A stretch of 64,000 bases of DNA from Pseudomonas sp. dw_612 (GTDB taxonomy: Bacteria; Pseudomonadota; Gammaproteobacteria; Pseudomonadales; Pseudomonadaceae). Below the pieces are notes generated by a model that was given only the letters and a program-made list of their open reading frames with translations, had not been told where the DNA came from and did no database searches. Numbering within the stretch: the first letter of the stretch is position 1; every line of letters starts with the position of its first letter. Location: assembly GCF_018449725.1 (NCBI RefSeq), contig NZ_JAAVVC010000002.1, forward strand, positions 124,001 through 188,000, given 5' to 3'. Below, in pieces: positions 23,740-33,499 of the stretch. The position numbers and the translations under genes are program-made.

Positions 23740-26700
23740 ATGCTCGGGCTGGTAAAGACTGCACTGCTCAAGCCCTACACGTTTATCGTGCTGGCAATTT
23801 TCATCTGCATCATCGGGCCCATGGCGGCCCTGCGTACGCCTACGGATGTGTTTCCCGACATCGGCATTCCGGTGATCGCAGTGGTCTGGCAGTACAACGG
23901 CCTGGCGCCGCAGGACATGGCCGGACGGGTGATCTACACCTACGAGCGCTCCCTGAGCACCACGGTCAACGACATCGAACACATCGAGTCGCAATCGCTG
24001 CCGGGCATGGGCATCGTCAAGATTTTCTTCCAGCCCGGCGTGGATATCCGCACCGCCAATGCCCAGGTCACGGCGGTGTCGCAAACCGTTTTGAAACAGA
24101 TGCCACCGGGCATCACGCCGCCGCTGATCCTCAACTACAGCGCCTCGACCGTGCCGATTTTGCAGATGGCGTTCTCCAGCCCCACGCTGTCGGAAGCGAA
24201 GATCCGCGACCTGGTGCAGAACAATATCCGCCTGCCGCTGACCTCGGTGCCGGGCCTGGCGATCCCGACGCCCATGGGCGGCAAACAACGGCAGATTACC
24301 CTCGACCTCGACCCGCAAGCGCTGGCCGCCAAAGGCCTTTCGGCCCAGGACGTGGGCAACGCGCTGGCGGCGCAAAACCAGATTATTCCAGTGGGCACCG
24401 CCAAGCTCGGTCCCAACGAATACACGGTGCTGCTGAACAACAGCCCGAAAGCCATCGACGAGCTCAACGACCTGCCGATCAAAACAGTCGATGGCGCGCT
24501 GATCACCATCGGCCAGGTCGCTCATGTGCGCGACGGCTCGCCGCCGCAGACCAATATCGTGCGGGTCGACGGGCGCCGTGCGGTGCTGATGCCGGCGCTG
24601 AAGAACGGCAATATTTCCACGCTGTCGATCATCGATGGCATCCGCCAGATGCTGCCGCGCATCGACGAAACCGTGCCGTCGTCGCTAAAGACGTCACTGC
24701 TGGGCGACGCCTCGGTGTTCGTCAAACAGTCGGTGGGCAGCGTGGCCAAGGAAGGCATCATCGCTGCGTTGCTGACCAGCGCGATGATCCTGCTGTTCCT
24801 CGGCAGTTGGCGTTCAACGCTGATCATTGCTGCGTCGATTCCGCTGGCGGTGTTGTCGGCCATAGCCCTGCTCGCCGCCAGCGGTCAGACCCTCAACGTG
24901 ATGACCCTCGGCGGGCTGGCGTTGGCCGTGGGGATTCTGGTGGACGATGCGACGGTGACCATCGAGAACATCAACTGGCACCTGGAGCAAGGCAAAGCGG
25001 TGAAGACCGCGATCCTCGATGGCGCGAAACAGATTGTCGGCCCGGCCTTCGTCTCGCTGCTGTGTATCTGCATCGTGTTTGTGCCGATGTTCCTGCTCCA
25101 AGGCATCGCCGGTTACCTGTTCCGGCCGATGGCACTGGCGGTGATCTTTGCCATGGCCAGTTCCTTCATTCTGTCGCGCACGTTGGTGCCGACCCTGGCG
25201 ATGTTTTTGCTCAAACCCCACAGGCCGGAGCAAGGTCCAGGGCATCACCCGGAAGATGAGTTCATCAATCATCACGAAGGTGAACAACACACCAAACAAC
25301 ACCATCCGTTAGTGCAACGACTGCTGAATTTCCAGCAGGGTTTCGAACGGCATTTCTCTAACCTGCGGGACACGTATTTCGGCTTGTTGGAGCTGGCGCT
25401 GGAATACCGCAAGCGTTTCCTGTTGGGGTTTCTCGCCTGTGTGCTGGCGTCGTTTGCGCTGCTTCCAAGTTTGGGCGAGGACTTCTTCCCGGCCACCGAC
25501 GCTGGTGCACTGTCGCTGCACGTGCGTTTGCCACTGGGCACGCGAATCGAAGAAAGCGCGGCGGCGTTCGACCGCATCGAAGCGCGGATTCGCGAGATCA
25601 TTCCGGCGGAGCAACTGGACACCATCGTCGACAACATCGGCATCCCGCTCAGCGGCATCGACATGGCCTACAGCAACAGCGGCACCATTGGCCCGCAGGA
25701 CGGTGACATCCAGGTCAGCCTCAAGGCCGAGCACAGCCCCACCGCCGACTACGTAAAACGCCTGCGCGAAGCCTTGCCGGAAAGCTTTCCCGGCAGCCAC
25801 TTTGCGTTCCTGCCGGCGGACATCAGCAGCCAGATCCTCAACTTCGGCGCCCCGGCGCCGCTGGACGTGAAAATCTCCGGGCCCAACGACGCCGCCAACC
25901 GCGCCTACGCCGTGGAACTGGAACGACGCCTGCAACATGTGGCCGGGGTGGCTGATCTGCGCATCCAGCAGTCCACCGGTTATCCGTCGTTGCAGGTGAA
26001 TGTCGATCGCCTGCGGGCGAATGGCCTGGGCATCACCGAGCGCGACGTGACCAACAGCATGGTCGCGTCCCTGGCCGGCAGCTCGCAGACCGCGCCGACC
26101 TTCTGGCTCAACCCGGCCAACGGCGTGTCTTACGGGGTGGTCGCGGCCACGCCGCAATATCGCCTCGACAGCCTGCCGTCGCTGGAAGCCTTGCCGGTAA
26201 CCGGCAGTGACGGGCAATCGCAAATCCTCGGTGGTTTGGCGAGTATTTCCCGGGTGCAGAGCCCGGCGGTGGTCAGTCACTACAACATCATGCCGACCCT
26301 GGATTTGTACGCGAATGTGCAGGGCCGTGACCTCGGCGGCGTGGCCAAGGACATTCAGAAAGTCCTCGACGACACGGCGCCCATGCGGCCCAAAGGCGCG
26401 GTGATCAGCCTGCACGGGCAGATCGATGCGTTGCACGAAGCCTTCAGCGGTTTGAGCTTCGGCCTGCTCGGCGCGGTGGTGCTGATCTACTTGCTGATCG
26501 TGGTCAACTTCCAGTCTTGGGTAGATCCGTTCGTGATCATCACCGCCCTGCCCGCCGCGCTGGCCGGGATTGTCTGGATGCTGTTTCTCAGCGGCACTTC
26601 GCTGTCGGTGCCGGCGCTGACGGGAGCGATCCTGTGCATGGGCGTGGCCACGGCCAACTCGATTCTGGTGGTGAGTTTCTGTCGTGAACGCCTGGCCGAG

Positions 26701-26961
26701 CACGGCGATGCGCTCAAGGCTGCGCTCGAAGGTGGCTACACCCGTTTCCGCCCGGTGTGCATGACCGCCCTGGCGATGATCATCGGCATGCTGCCGCTGG
26801 CCCTGTCCGAAGAACAGAACGCGCCGTTGGGCCGCGCTGTGATCGGCGGCCTGATCCTCGCCACCACCGCCACGTTGCTGTTCGTCCCGGTGGTGTTCAG
26901 CCTGGTCCACGGACGTCAATCATCTCGTACTGTTGCTGGAGAAAGCTCTCATGTCGCCTGA
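23740..26961 (+). CDS. RND efflux permease
   Basis: 1073 residues, full length for an RND permease with 12 membrane helices and two large periplasmic loops. The proton-relay pair is in helix 4, GILVDDATVTIENINW. ATG at 23740 with CGGAGG 9 bases upstream. The periplasmic loops fit the hydrophobic-drug (HAE1) branch more than the heavy-metal branch. An odd histidine-rich cytoplasmic segment (about 491-523, KPHRPEQGPGHHPEDEF onward, eight His) sits between the two halves. First of three overlapping genes (permease, adaptor, outer-membrane channel). Substrate unknown. Confidence 0.92.
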   Translation: MLGLVKTALLKPYTFIVLAIFICIIGPMAALRTPTDVFPDIGIPVIAVVWQYNGLAPQDMAGRVIYTYERSLSTTVNDIEHIESQSLPGMGIVKIFFQPGVDIRTANAQVTAVSQTVLKQMPPGITPPLILNYSASTVPILQMAFSSPTLSEAKIRDLVQNNIRLPLTSVPGLAIPTPMGGKQRQITLDLDPQALAAKGLSAQDVGNALAAQNQIIPVGTAKLGPNEYTVLLNNSPKAIDELNDLPIKTVDGALITIGQVAHVRDGSPPQTNIVRVDGRRAVLMPALKNGNISTLSIIDGIRQMLPRIDETVPSSLKTSLLGDASVFVKQSVGSVAKEGIIAALLTSAMILLFLGSWRSTLIIAASIPLAVLSAIALLAASGQTLNVMTLGGLALAVGILVDDATVTIENINWHLEQGKAVKTAILDGAKQIVGPAFVSLLCICIVFVPMFLLQGIAGYLFRPMALAVIFAMASSFILSRTLVPTLAMFLLKPHRPEQGPGHHPEDEFINHHEGEQHTKQHHPLVQRLLNFQQGFERHFSNLRDTYFGLLELALEYRKRFLLGFLACVLASFALLPSLGEDFFPATDAGALSLHVRLPLGTRIEESAAAFDRIEARIREIIPAEQLDTIVDNIGIPLSGIDMAYSNSGTIGPQDGDIQVSLKAEHSPTADYVKRLREALPESFPGSHFAFLPADISSQILNFGAPAPLDVKISGPNDAANRAYAVELERRLQHVAGVADLRIQQSTGYPSLQVNVDRLRANGLGITERDVTNSMVASLAGSSQTAPTFWLNPANGVSYGVVAATPQYRLDSLPSLEALPVTGSDGQSQILGGLASISRVQSPAVVSHYNIMPTLDLYANVQGRDLGGVAKDIQKVLDDTAPMRPKGAVISLHGQIDALHEAFSGLSFGLLGAVVLIYLLIVVNFQSWVDPFVIITALPAALAGIVWMLFLSGTSLSVPALTGAILCMGVATANSILVVSFCRERLAEHGDALKAALEGGYTRFRPVCMTALAMIIGMLPLALSEEQNAPLGRAVIGGLILATTATLLFVPVVFSLVHGRQSSRTVAGESSHVA

Positions 26962-28117
26962 TCAAAAACCGTCGCGCAAACGCCTGATGTGGGTGGGGGT
27001 CGGCGGCCTGACCCTGGCCGCGTTGCTGGTGGCCAACGGTCTGGCCGCTCGCACCCGCCACGAGAAAGCCGTGGCGGCCTGGACCGAAACCGCTGCCATG
27101 CCGCTGGTCAGCGTGTTCCAGCCGCAACAGAACGTGCACGGCGACAGCTTGCGCTTGCCGGCGCACCTGGAGGCGTGGAGCAAGGCGCCGATTCATGCGC
27201 GGGTCAGCGGCTACCTCAAGGACTGGAAAACCGATATCGGCAGCCAAGTGAAGGCCGGGCAGATTCTGGCCGAGATCGACAGCCCGGACCTCGATCAACA
27301 AGTGGCGCAAACCCACGCGCGGTTGATCCAGGAACAGGCCAACGCACGCCTCGCCGAAACCACCGCGAGCCGTTGGCAAAACCTGTTGGCGACGCATTCG
27401 GTGTCGCGTCAGGAAGCCGATGAAAAACGCTCCAACGCGGCCGCCGCCAAGGCCAACGCTGACGCGGCCGCCGCCGATTACGCGCGACTCTCGGCGCTGG
27501 AGGATTACAAAACCATCCGCGCGCCGTTCGCCGGCACCATCACCGCACGCAACACCGACATCGGTCAGTTGATCAAGGCTGACAACGACAGTGATCCAGA
27601 GCTGTTCGACATCGCCGACACCCATCAACTGCGCCTGTACGTGCCGGTGCCGCAGAACTACGCCAGTGTGATCCGCCCCGGCATGCAGGCTGAATTGATC
27701 GTGCCGGAATATCCCGGCCAACATTTCACGGCGCGGTTGATCGGGGATTCCACGGCGGTTGATCGCCGTTCCGGCACCTTGCTTGCGCAGTTTGTCGCGG
27801 ATAACCCGGACGGCGCGTTGTTGCCCGGCGACTATGCCGAGGCGACGTTGCAGATTCCGGCGGATACCCATGGCGTGAGCATTCCCGCCAGTTCGCTGAT
27901 CTTTCGCGCCCAGGGCACGCAAGTCGCGGTGCTGGATCCGGATAACCATGTGCACTTGCGTGACATTCATATCGGTCTGGATCTGGGGGAGCGGCTGGTC
28001 ATCGATCAGGGTTTGAAGGCTGCGGATAGGGTCGTCGATAACCCGCCGGATGCCCTGCGTGAAGGCGATACCGTGCAACTGGCCGACGCCGGAGGTGTGC
28101 ATGCGCCCAAGGCTTGA
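26951..28117 (+). CDS. RND periplasmic adaptor (membrane fusion protein)
   Basis: 388 residues: one N-terminal membrane anchor (about 12-30), lipoyl half-motifs around GYLKDWKTDIGSQVKAGQIL and RAPFAGTITARNTDIGQLI, a helical hairpin between them (AETTASRWQNLLATHSVSRQ), then beta-barrel and membrane-proximal domains. ATG at 26951 has GGAG upstream and overlaps the permease gene by 11 bases, so the two are translationally coupled. Confidence 0.92.
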   Translation: MSPDQKPSRKRLMWVGVGGLTLAALLVANGLAARTRHEKAVAAWTETAAMPLVSVFQPQQNVHGDSLRLPAHLEAWSKAPIHARVSGYLKDWKTDIGSQVKAGQILAEIDSPDLDQQVAQTHARLIQEQANARLAETTASRWQNLLATHSVSRQEADEKRSNAAAAKANADAAAADYARLSALEDYKTIRAPFAGTITARNTDIGQLIKADNDSDPELFDIADTHQLRLYVPVPQNYASVIRPGMQAELIVPEYPGQHFTARLIGDSTAVDRRSGTLLAQFVADNPDGALLPGDYAEATLQIPADTHGVSIPASSLIFRAQGTQVAVLDPDNHVHLRDIHIGLDLGERLVIDQGLKAADRVVDNPPDALREGDTVQLADAGGVHAPKA

Positions 28118-29510
28118 GCTGCTGATCATGGCGCTGGCGTTGCAAGGTTGTTCAATGGCGCCCGTGTACAAAGCACCGGCCATAGACTTGCCGGCTCAGT
28201 ATCGCGAGCAGACCAGCGATGGGCCTTGGCACTTGGCAAAAGCCCAGCATTTGACGTCGAATTGGTGGCAGCTCTATCAGGATTCGCGCCTGAATGACCT
28301 GCAACAGCAATTGCTCAAGGCCAACCCGGACCTGGCGGCGGCCCTCGCGCACTTTGATGCGGCGCAGGCGTATGCCGGGCAGTTGCGTGCCGGGTTGTTC
28401 CCGCAGATCACCGCGAGTGCTCAGCCGTTGCGCCAGCGTCAGTCGGACGGCAAACCCTTGCGCGGCAGTAATCAGCCGTCGGTGTATAACAGCAACACCG
28501 CTGGGTTTGCGCTGAGTTTCGACCTCGATTTGTGGGGACGGATTCGCAACCAGGTGGCGGCGGGTGATGCTCAGGCCCAGGCTTCAGCGGACGATCTGGC
28601 CGCCGCGCGGTTGAGCCTGCAACAGCAGCTCGCGACGCTGTACATCCAGCTCAATGGCCTGGATGCGCAGAACAAAATCCTCACGAGTTCCCTTAGCGAT
28701 TACACCCAGGCGTTGCAACTGACTCGCGACCGCTATGAAGGCGCCATCGCCTCGGAACTGGACCTGACCCGCGCGCAAAGCCAACTGGCCGAGGCCCGGG
28801 CGCAACTGGACGATGTAAGGGCGCAACGGGATCTGGCGGAGCATGCGATTGGGGAATTGGTGGGGCAGCCCGCGAGTGTTTTTCAACTCAGTGCCAGCGA
28901 GCAAACGTTGGGCGTGCCCGCGATGCCCGGCGCGCTCCCCAGCACCCTGCTGCAACGCCGCCCGGACATCGCCGCCGCCGAGCGCCGGGTGTTTGCCGCC
29001 AACGCCAACATCGGCGTCGCCCGCGCCGCGTGGTACCCGGACTTCAGCCTGACCGGCCTGCTCGGCGGGCAAACCGCTGGCAGCGGCAATCTATTGGCCG
29101 CCGGCAATCGCTATTGGGCACTGGGGCCGCTGGTCAATCTGCCGATCTTCGACGGCGGCCGCCTCGACGCCAACGAGCGCCAGGCCAAGGCCGAATTCGA
29201 AGAAGCCGCCGCGCATTACCGCAGCCAGGTGCTGCGGGCGGTGCGGGAGGTCGAGGATAACCTCGGGCAACTGCGCGATCTGCAACGGGAGGCGGAGGAT
29301 GAGCAAGCGGCGGTTGATGCGGCGCAGCACACGCAGACCCTGGCGATGAACAGCTATGAGGCGGGGGCCGTGAATTATCTGGATGTGGTGACCGCGCAGA
29401 CCTCGGCGCTACAGGCTCAGCGGCAGTTGCAGGGGTTGCAGACGCGGCAATTGCAGGCGAGCGTCGGGTTGGTGGTGGCGCTGGGTGGCGGGTGGAACAG
29501 CGGAAGCTAA
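28101..29510 (+). CDS. Outer-membrane channel of the RND pump (NodT family)
   Basis: 469 residues with a lipoprotein signal (MALALQGCSMAPVYKAP, lipobox LQGC) and the duplicated OEP helical/beta repeats of NodT-type channels, for example LDLWGRIRNQVAAGDAQAQA in the first half and LPIFDGGRLDANERQAKAEF in the second. ATG at 28101 with GGAGG 6 bases upstream, overlapping the adaptor gene by 17 bases. It completes a tripartite efflux system. Confidence 0.92.
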   Translation: MRPRLELLIMALALQGCSMAPVYKAPAIDLPAQYREQTSDGPWHLAKAQHLTSNWWQLYQDSRLNDLQQQLLKANPDLAAALAHFDAAQAYAGQLRAGLFPQITASAQPLRQRQSDGKPLRGSNQPSVYNSNTAGFALSFDLDLWGRIRNQVAAGDAQAQASADDLAAARLSLQQQLATLYIQLNGLDAQNKILTSSLSDYTQALQLTRDRYEGAIASELDLTRAQSQLAEARAQLDDVRAQRDLAEHAIGELVGQPASVFQLSASEQTLGVPAMPGALPSTLLQRRPDIAAAERRVFAANANIGVARAAWYPDFSLTGLLGGQTAGSGNLLAAGNRYWALGPLVNLPIFDGGRLDANERQAKAEFEEAAAHYRSQVLRAVREVEDNLGQLRDLQREAEDEQAAVDAAQHTQTLAMNSYEAGAVNYLDVVTAQTSALQAQRQLQGLQTRQLQASVGLVVALGGGWNSGS

Positions 29511-29527
29511 ATGACAACACCTCTCCC

Positions 29528-29672
29528 GTAGCAGCTGCCGAGCCTGCGAGGCTGCGTTCGGCTGCGAAGCAGTCGTAAAACCAGACAATGCGGTGTCCCA
29601 GTTAAGTTGCGTTTTCAGGGTTTGCGGCTGCTTCGCAGCCGAACGCAGCCTCGCAGGCTCGGCAGCTGCTAC
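29528..29672. repeat. Inverted repeat pair (family B)
   Basis: GTAGCAGCTGCCGAGCCTGC and inverted mate GCAGGCTCGGCAGCTGCTAC, 18 bases after the RND operon. Likely the transcript end. Confidence 0.9.
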
Positions 29673-29768
29673 GGGGATTGCGGCGCCCGAACACCGCCAA
29701 TCCTGAATCTGCCCGCGCCCTGCCAATCCCCGTATAATCGCCCTCTTTTTCCCGAAGGCACCCCGCTC

Positions 29769-30239
29769 GTGGCAGACAAACGGTACAGCTGCATTGGTTT
29801 GTATAACCCCAAGTCACCGGAGAACGTCGGTTCGGTGATGCGCGCCGCGGGCTGTTATGGCGTGGCGTCGGTGTTCTACACCGGCAAGCGCTATGAGCGC
29901 GCCGCCGATTTCGTCACCGACACCAAGCGCGTGCACTACGACATCCCGCTGATCGGCATCGACGACCTGAAAAAGATCCTGCCCCTGGGCTGCGTTCCGG
30001 TTGCGGTGGAACTGGTCGAAGGCGCCCGTTCGCTGCCGGAATACACCCACCCGGATCGCGCCCTCTACATCTTCGGCCCGGAAGACGGCTCGCTGGATAA
30101 AGAGATCCGCGACTGGTGCGAAGACGTGGTCTACATCCCGACCACCGGTTGCATGAACCTGGCGGCCACCGTCAACGTCGTGCTCTATGACCGCATGGCC
30201 AAGGGACTCAACACCCGCTCCGGTGCAAAATTCCGCTGA
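29769..30239 (+). CDS. SpoU/TrmH-family RNA methyltransferase
   Basis: 156 residues, the single-domain SPOUT form. Motif 1 NPKSPENVGSVMRAAGCYG, motif 2 YIFGPEDGSLDKEI and motif 3 YIPTTGCMNLAATVNVVLYD build the knotted S-adenosylmethionine site. GTG start at 29769 with GAAGG upstream; upstream codons in the frame read through non-coding sequence. Members 2'-O-methylate tRNA or rRNA; it differs from E. coli TrmL in the N-terminal half, so the target is left open. Confidence 0.85.
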   Translation: MADKRYSCIGLYNPKSPENVGSVMRAAGCYGVASVFYTGKRYERAADFVTDTKRVHYDIPLIGIDDLKKILPLGCVPVAVELVEGARSLPEYTHPDRALYIFGPEDGSLDKEIRDWCEDVVYIPTTGCMNLAATVNVVLYDRMAKGLNTRSGAKFR

Positions 30240-30318
30240 TTCACCGCACATTCGATGGAACAAGCAGCCGCCGCTGGCAGTCAGCTAACTATCATTCCTG
30301 AACGCATGGAGACAGATC

Positions 30319-30696
30319 ATGAGCGAACTCAAGCGCGTTGAACGCATCGAATCCACCCCGTTCCAGAGCCACCCGGAACAGAACGTCGAGGGCTGGGAAC
30401 GCATCGGTTCCCTGGCCGGCGGCGTGGTGATGATGGGCAAGGGCCTGCGTCGCGGCGGTGTGTTTGGCTTGATTCAAGTGGCAATCGGCGGCGTGGCCCT
30501 GGCCCGCGGCATTACCGGACACAGTTCGGTGAAAAGCCTGCTGGAGAAAAGCCGTCAGGACATGAACAACGTGCGGGCGAAGATTCAACGGGCGGGTGAT
30601 GAGTTGAACCAGTTGAAGGCGGCTGCGGAAGCGGCGACCAAGACGGCGACCGTTACCGGGAATGATTCGTTGAAGTCGCCGAAAACCGGGGTTTGA
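30319..30696 (+). CDS. DUF2892-like inner-membrane protein
   Basis: 125 residues. A hydrophilic N-terminus (about 1-30), a glycine-rich hydrophobic hairpin (SLAGGVVMMGKGLRRGGVFG to about 75) and a coiled-coil-like tail (KSLLEKSRQDMNNVRAKIQR). The middle resembles DUF2892 membrane segments. ATG at 30319. Function unknown. Confidence 0.6.
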   Translation: MSELKRVERIESTPFQSHPEQNVEGWERIGSLAGGVVMMGKGLRRGGVFGLIQVAIGGVALARGITGHSSVKSLLEKSRQDMNNVRAKIQRAGDELNQLKAAAEAATKTATVTGNDSLKSPKTGV

Positions 30697-30727
30697 TCCG
30701 GATATTGCGGCGTGGCTTAGGGCCCCA

Positions 30728-30789
30728 TCGCGAGCAAGCCCGCTCCCACATTGGATTGCGGTCCAATGTGGGAGCGGGCTTGCTCGCGA
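30728..30789. repeat. 28-bp perfect REP hairpin (family A)
   Basis: Bases 30728-30755 (TCGCGAGCAAGCCCGCTCCC and on to ACATTGGA) are exactly complementary to 30762-30789 around the loop TTGCGG. The two REP arms sit much closer than in other pairs (6 instead of about 45 bases), making one uninterrupted stem. It lies between convergent genes and could terminate both. Confidence 0.9.
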
Positions 30790-30797
30790 AGGCGGTG

Positions 30798-32027
30798 TTA
30801 CTGAAGCAACTCGGTATCAAGAACCTTGGAAGACTCGCCGATCACGCTTTCACTGAGCTGAACAAACTCCTTGGTATCGACGCTTTCCAGATGCATCGCC
30901 CCCCGCTGCACATCATCCAGCGAGCGCTTGTTCCGCGTCTTCAGCCGAATCTCCCGATCCAGTTCCTGTAGCAGCAACACAGCCTTGGCAATCTGCGCCG
31001 GGTCAACCTGCGCGCCGCGCAGGGTCGTGACCTTCTGGCTGTCCTTGGCCAGTTTCTTCTGCAAACTCTCGTAGCGCTCATCGCTCATGCCGCCGGCGCG
31101 GCGCACCAATTCGATGGCGTAGTACTCGGCCAGGCCTTCGCTGATCCAGTCGCTATGCTGTTTGTCATTGACCCGGCCGAAGACCTGGACCAGTTCGCGC
31201 ACCAGCACACTGGTGCCGCTTTCGCTGACCAGCGGCAAACGGCTGTTGAGGTAGATCGATTCCCGCGCCGCCAGGCTGCCGCGCCACATCGGGTCGTTGG
31301 CGCCGACGATCAGCAATTTGCTCGGATGACGCGGAAACACCGCCTGGGCTTGCGGCCAGACAAACGTCAGCAGCGTCAGCACATCCATGCGGCGCATGCC
31401 CTGCCCCTGCGGCGAGGCGACGGTGACTTCGGTTTCCCCCAGCCGTGTGCGGCGGCTGCCGAGATGGCCGGCGAGCATCCAACCGGTGGGTCGGTCGAAC
31501 AGACGGGAGACGTTGTTGATGCGGAATGTGTTTTTGCCGATGCGCGGCCAGGCGGTTTCGACGCTTTTCCAGCCGCTGGGCAATTCGAACTCCAGGCGCG
31601 ACACCAGTTCGACGCCGTCCTGCTGATCGAGTTTGGCGGCCGGCACCAGGTCGTCGCCGCGCATCAACGCCCAGTTTGGGGTCATGCGCGTGTCGAAGCT
31701 GCCGCTCTTGCGCCCGTGGCTGATGCGTACGCGGTAGGTCAGGCTGGCCTTGTCGGCGGCCGGATGCCAGACGCCTCGGGCAACTTTGCCTGGCGTCAGT
31801 TGCCATTGGCCGTCGGCCTTGAAGTCGCTGTAATGGCTGCCGTCGCCCAGGTCAAAGTCGAGGCTGCGCACCGCCGAGCCCCGGGCCAGGGTCAGGCGCA
31901 CTTCGGCCTGATCGCTTTGCGGCAACAGGCGCACGTGATAATCCAGATCGACCTTCTTCGCCGCCCACACCGACGAACTCAGGGCCAATGCCCCGACGGC
32001 CAACGCCAGCCGTAATCCCACAGCCAT
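30798..32027 (-). CDS. Secreted peptidase-like protein with degraded zinc motif
   Basis: 409 residues: signal peptide to about 22 (ALALSSSVWA), a beta-rich N-terminal domain, then an M1/M61-like helical region. Where peptidases carry HExxH, this reads RELVQ inside SVLVRELVQVFGRVND (about 273-288), so both zinc histidines are lost while the glutamate stays. The downstream WISEGLAEYYAIELVRR keeps the family EGxAEY. Start ATG at 32027 with AGGAG 7 bases upstream. Likely a non-catalytic binding protein or inhibitor-like pseudopeptidase. Confidence 0.75.
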   Translation of the reverse strand: MAVGLRLALAVGALALSSSVWAAKKVDLDYHVRLLPQSDQAEVRLTLARGSAVRSLDFDLGDGSHYSDFKADGQWQLTPGKVARGVWHPAADKASLTYRVRISHGRKSGSFDTRMTPNWALMRGDDLVPAAKLDQQDGVELVSRLEFELPSGWKSVETAWPRIGKNTFRINNVSRLFDRPTGWMLAGHLGSRRTRLGETEVTVASPQGQGMRRMDVLTLLTFVWPQAQAVFPRHPSKLLIVGANDPMWRGSLAARESIYLNSRLPLVSESGTSVLVRELVQVFGRVNDKQHSDWISEGLAEYYAIELVRRAGGMSDERYESLQKKLAKDSQKVTTLRGAQVDPAQIAKAVLLLQELDREIRLKTRNKRSLDDVQRGAMHLESVDTKEFVQLSESVIGESSKVLDTELLQ

Positions 32028-32158
32028 ACACACTCCTTATGTGGCAATAATCACTGCCCATTTTTTTTGTGAGTGCTGCGCACTCAAGCGGGACGGTGCG
32101 GCGATCCGACAAGCTCCCTCGCCACAGCGAACTCCCTCACCACAAAAGCAGTGGGCAT

Positions 32159-32608
32159 TCAGCCTGCCCGAAAAATCAGGTGATCCTCCCAGTCGTCTTC
32201 CGGCACGCTGCCTTCGGCGAGCATGCGCCCGGACTGGGAAATGCGTTCGTGGTGCACCGCCTCGCGATCGCCACACACCAAGTGGTGCCACAGTGGCAGG
32301 TCCTTGCCCTCGCTGACCAGCCGATAACCGCAGGTCGGCGGCAGCCACTGAAACTCTTCGGCCTTGCCCGGCGTGAGCTGGATGCAGTCCGGGACGAAGT
32401 CGCGGCGGTTCGGGTAGTCAGTGCACTGGCAGGTTTTCAGGTCCAGCAGTTTGCAGGCGATGCGCGTGTAATAGACGCTGTTGTCTTCTTCGTCTTCAAG
32501 CTTTTGCAGGCAGCACAGGCCACAGCCGTCGCACAGCGATTCCCATTCCTGGGGATCGAGTTGATCGAGGGTTTTGCGTTTCCAGAACGGTTCGACTGTG
32601 GGGGCCAT
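32159..32608 (-). CDS. ycgN: YcgN-family cysteine-cluster protein
   Basis: 149 residues, matching the UPF0260/YcgN family. Cysteine-rich: [14 protein letters not shown] near 28-41, [13 protein letters not shown] near 58-70 and further single cysteines, likely to bind zinc or an iron-sulfur cluster. [14 protein letters not shown] near the end is typical. Start ATG at 32608. Function unproven. Confidence 0.88.
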   Translation of the reverse strand: MAPTVEPFWKRKTLDQLDPQEWESLCDGCGLCCLQKLEDEEDNSVYYTRIACKLLDLKTCQCTDYPNRRDFVPDCIQLTPGKAEEFQWLPPTCGYRLVSEGKDLPLWHHLVCGDREAVHHERISQSGRMLAEGSVPEDDWEDHLIFRAG

Positions 32609-32888
32609 GGCTCAAGCATCAACATCAGGTGGTGAAAGGCCGCCAGTCTAGTGCCCAAGGCCTTGCGGGCCAAGCGCTGGCGACTGTCGGTAGAACTTCA
32701 CTTGTCAGTTTTGGCGCCACGAAGTAGCTTTGCCAGTCGCAACGAGCCAAACCTGAAGGCCATTAACGCGCAACCGCGTTGCATTCCGGTGAACTGCCAC
32801 GGCTCAAGAAAACCTCATCGCTCAGCTCAACTGTGGCCGCTGGTTTTTATTTCGACTCCCTGTCCCAAACGTAGTAAGGAATCTCCGC

Positions 32889-33482
32889 ATGAGTGCCAAT
32901 CCACGCGTTGCCGAATATGCCATTCACCCACAGTTCACCGATCGCTGGTCGCCACGGGCCTTCACCGGCGAAAGCATCCCGGAAGAAACCCTGCTGAGCT
33001 TCTTCGAAGCCGCGCGCTGGGCGCCGTCCGCCTACAACTCGCAGCCTTGGCGCTTTCTCTACGCGCGCCGCGATACGCCGAACTGGGAGCGTTTCCTGGG
33101 CCTGCTGAATGAGTTCAACCGCGGCTGGGCGCAACACGCCTCGGCGCTGGTGATCGTGATTTCGAAAACCACCTTCACCGCACCGGGTGCCACCGAAGAA
33201 ACCCCGGCGTTGTGGCACACCTTCGACACCGGCTCCGCCTGGGGCCACCTGGCGCTGCAAGCGAGCATCAGCGGCTGGCACACCCACGGCATGGCCGGTT
33301 TCGACCAGGAACTGACCCGCCAGGAGCTGAACATTCCCGAGGGTTATGCGCTGCACGCGGCGGTAGCCGTGGGCAAACTGGGCGACAAAGCGACGCTGGC
33401 GGAATACCTGCAAGCCCGCGAAGAACCAAGCCCGCGTCGTCCGCTGAGCGAGTTGGCGGCTGAAGGCAGCTTCACCCTCTAA
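32889..33482 (+). CDS. Nitroreductase-family flavoprotein
   Basis: 197 residues, FMN-dependent nitroreductase fold. Seen: RWSPRAFTGESIPEETLLSF, ARWAPSAYNSQPWRF (FMN-binding, about 45-59) and the C-terminal PRRPLSELA. GSAWGHLALQASISGWHTHG is the dimer/FMN helix. Start ATG at 32889 with GTAAGGA upstream. Physiological substrate unknown. Confidence 0.9.
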   Translation: MSANPRVAEYAIHPQFTDRWSPRAFTGESIPEETLLSFFEAARWAPSAYNSQPWRFLYARRDTPNWERFLGLLNEFNRGWAQHASALVIVISKTTFTAPGATEETPALWHTFDTGSAWGHLALQASISGWHTHGMAGFDQELTRQELNIPEGYALHAAVAVGKLGDKATLAEYLQAREEPSPRRPLSELAAEGSFTL

Positions 33483-33499
33483 ACCACACCGCAAACCAT

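Noticed and set aside
25309..26919. 536-residue minus-strand open frame inside the RND permease
   Set aside because: It mirrors the permease codons; arginine/histidine/glutamine-rich text with no motif is typical of antisense frames.
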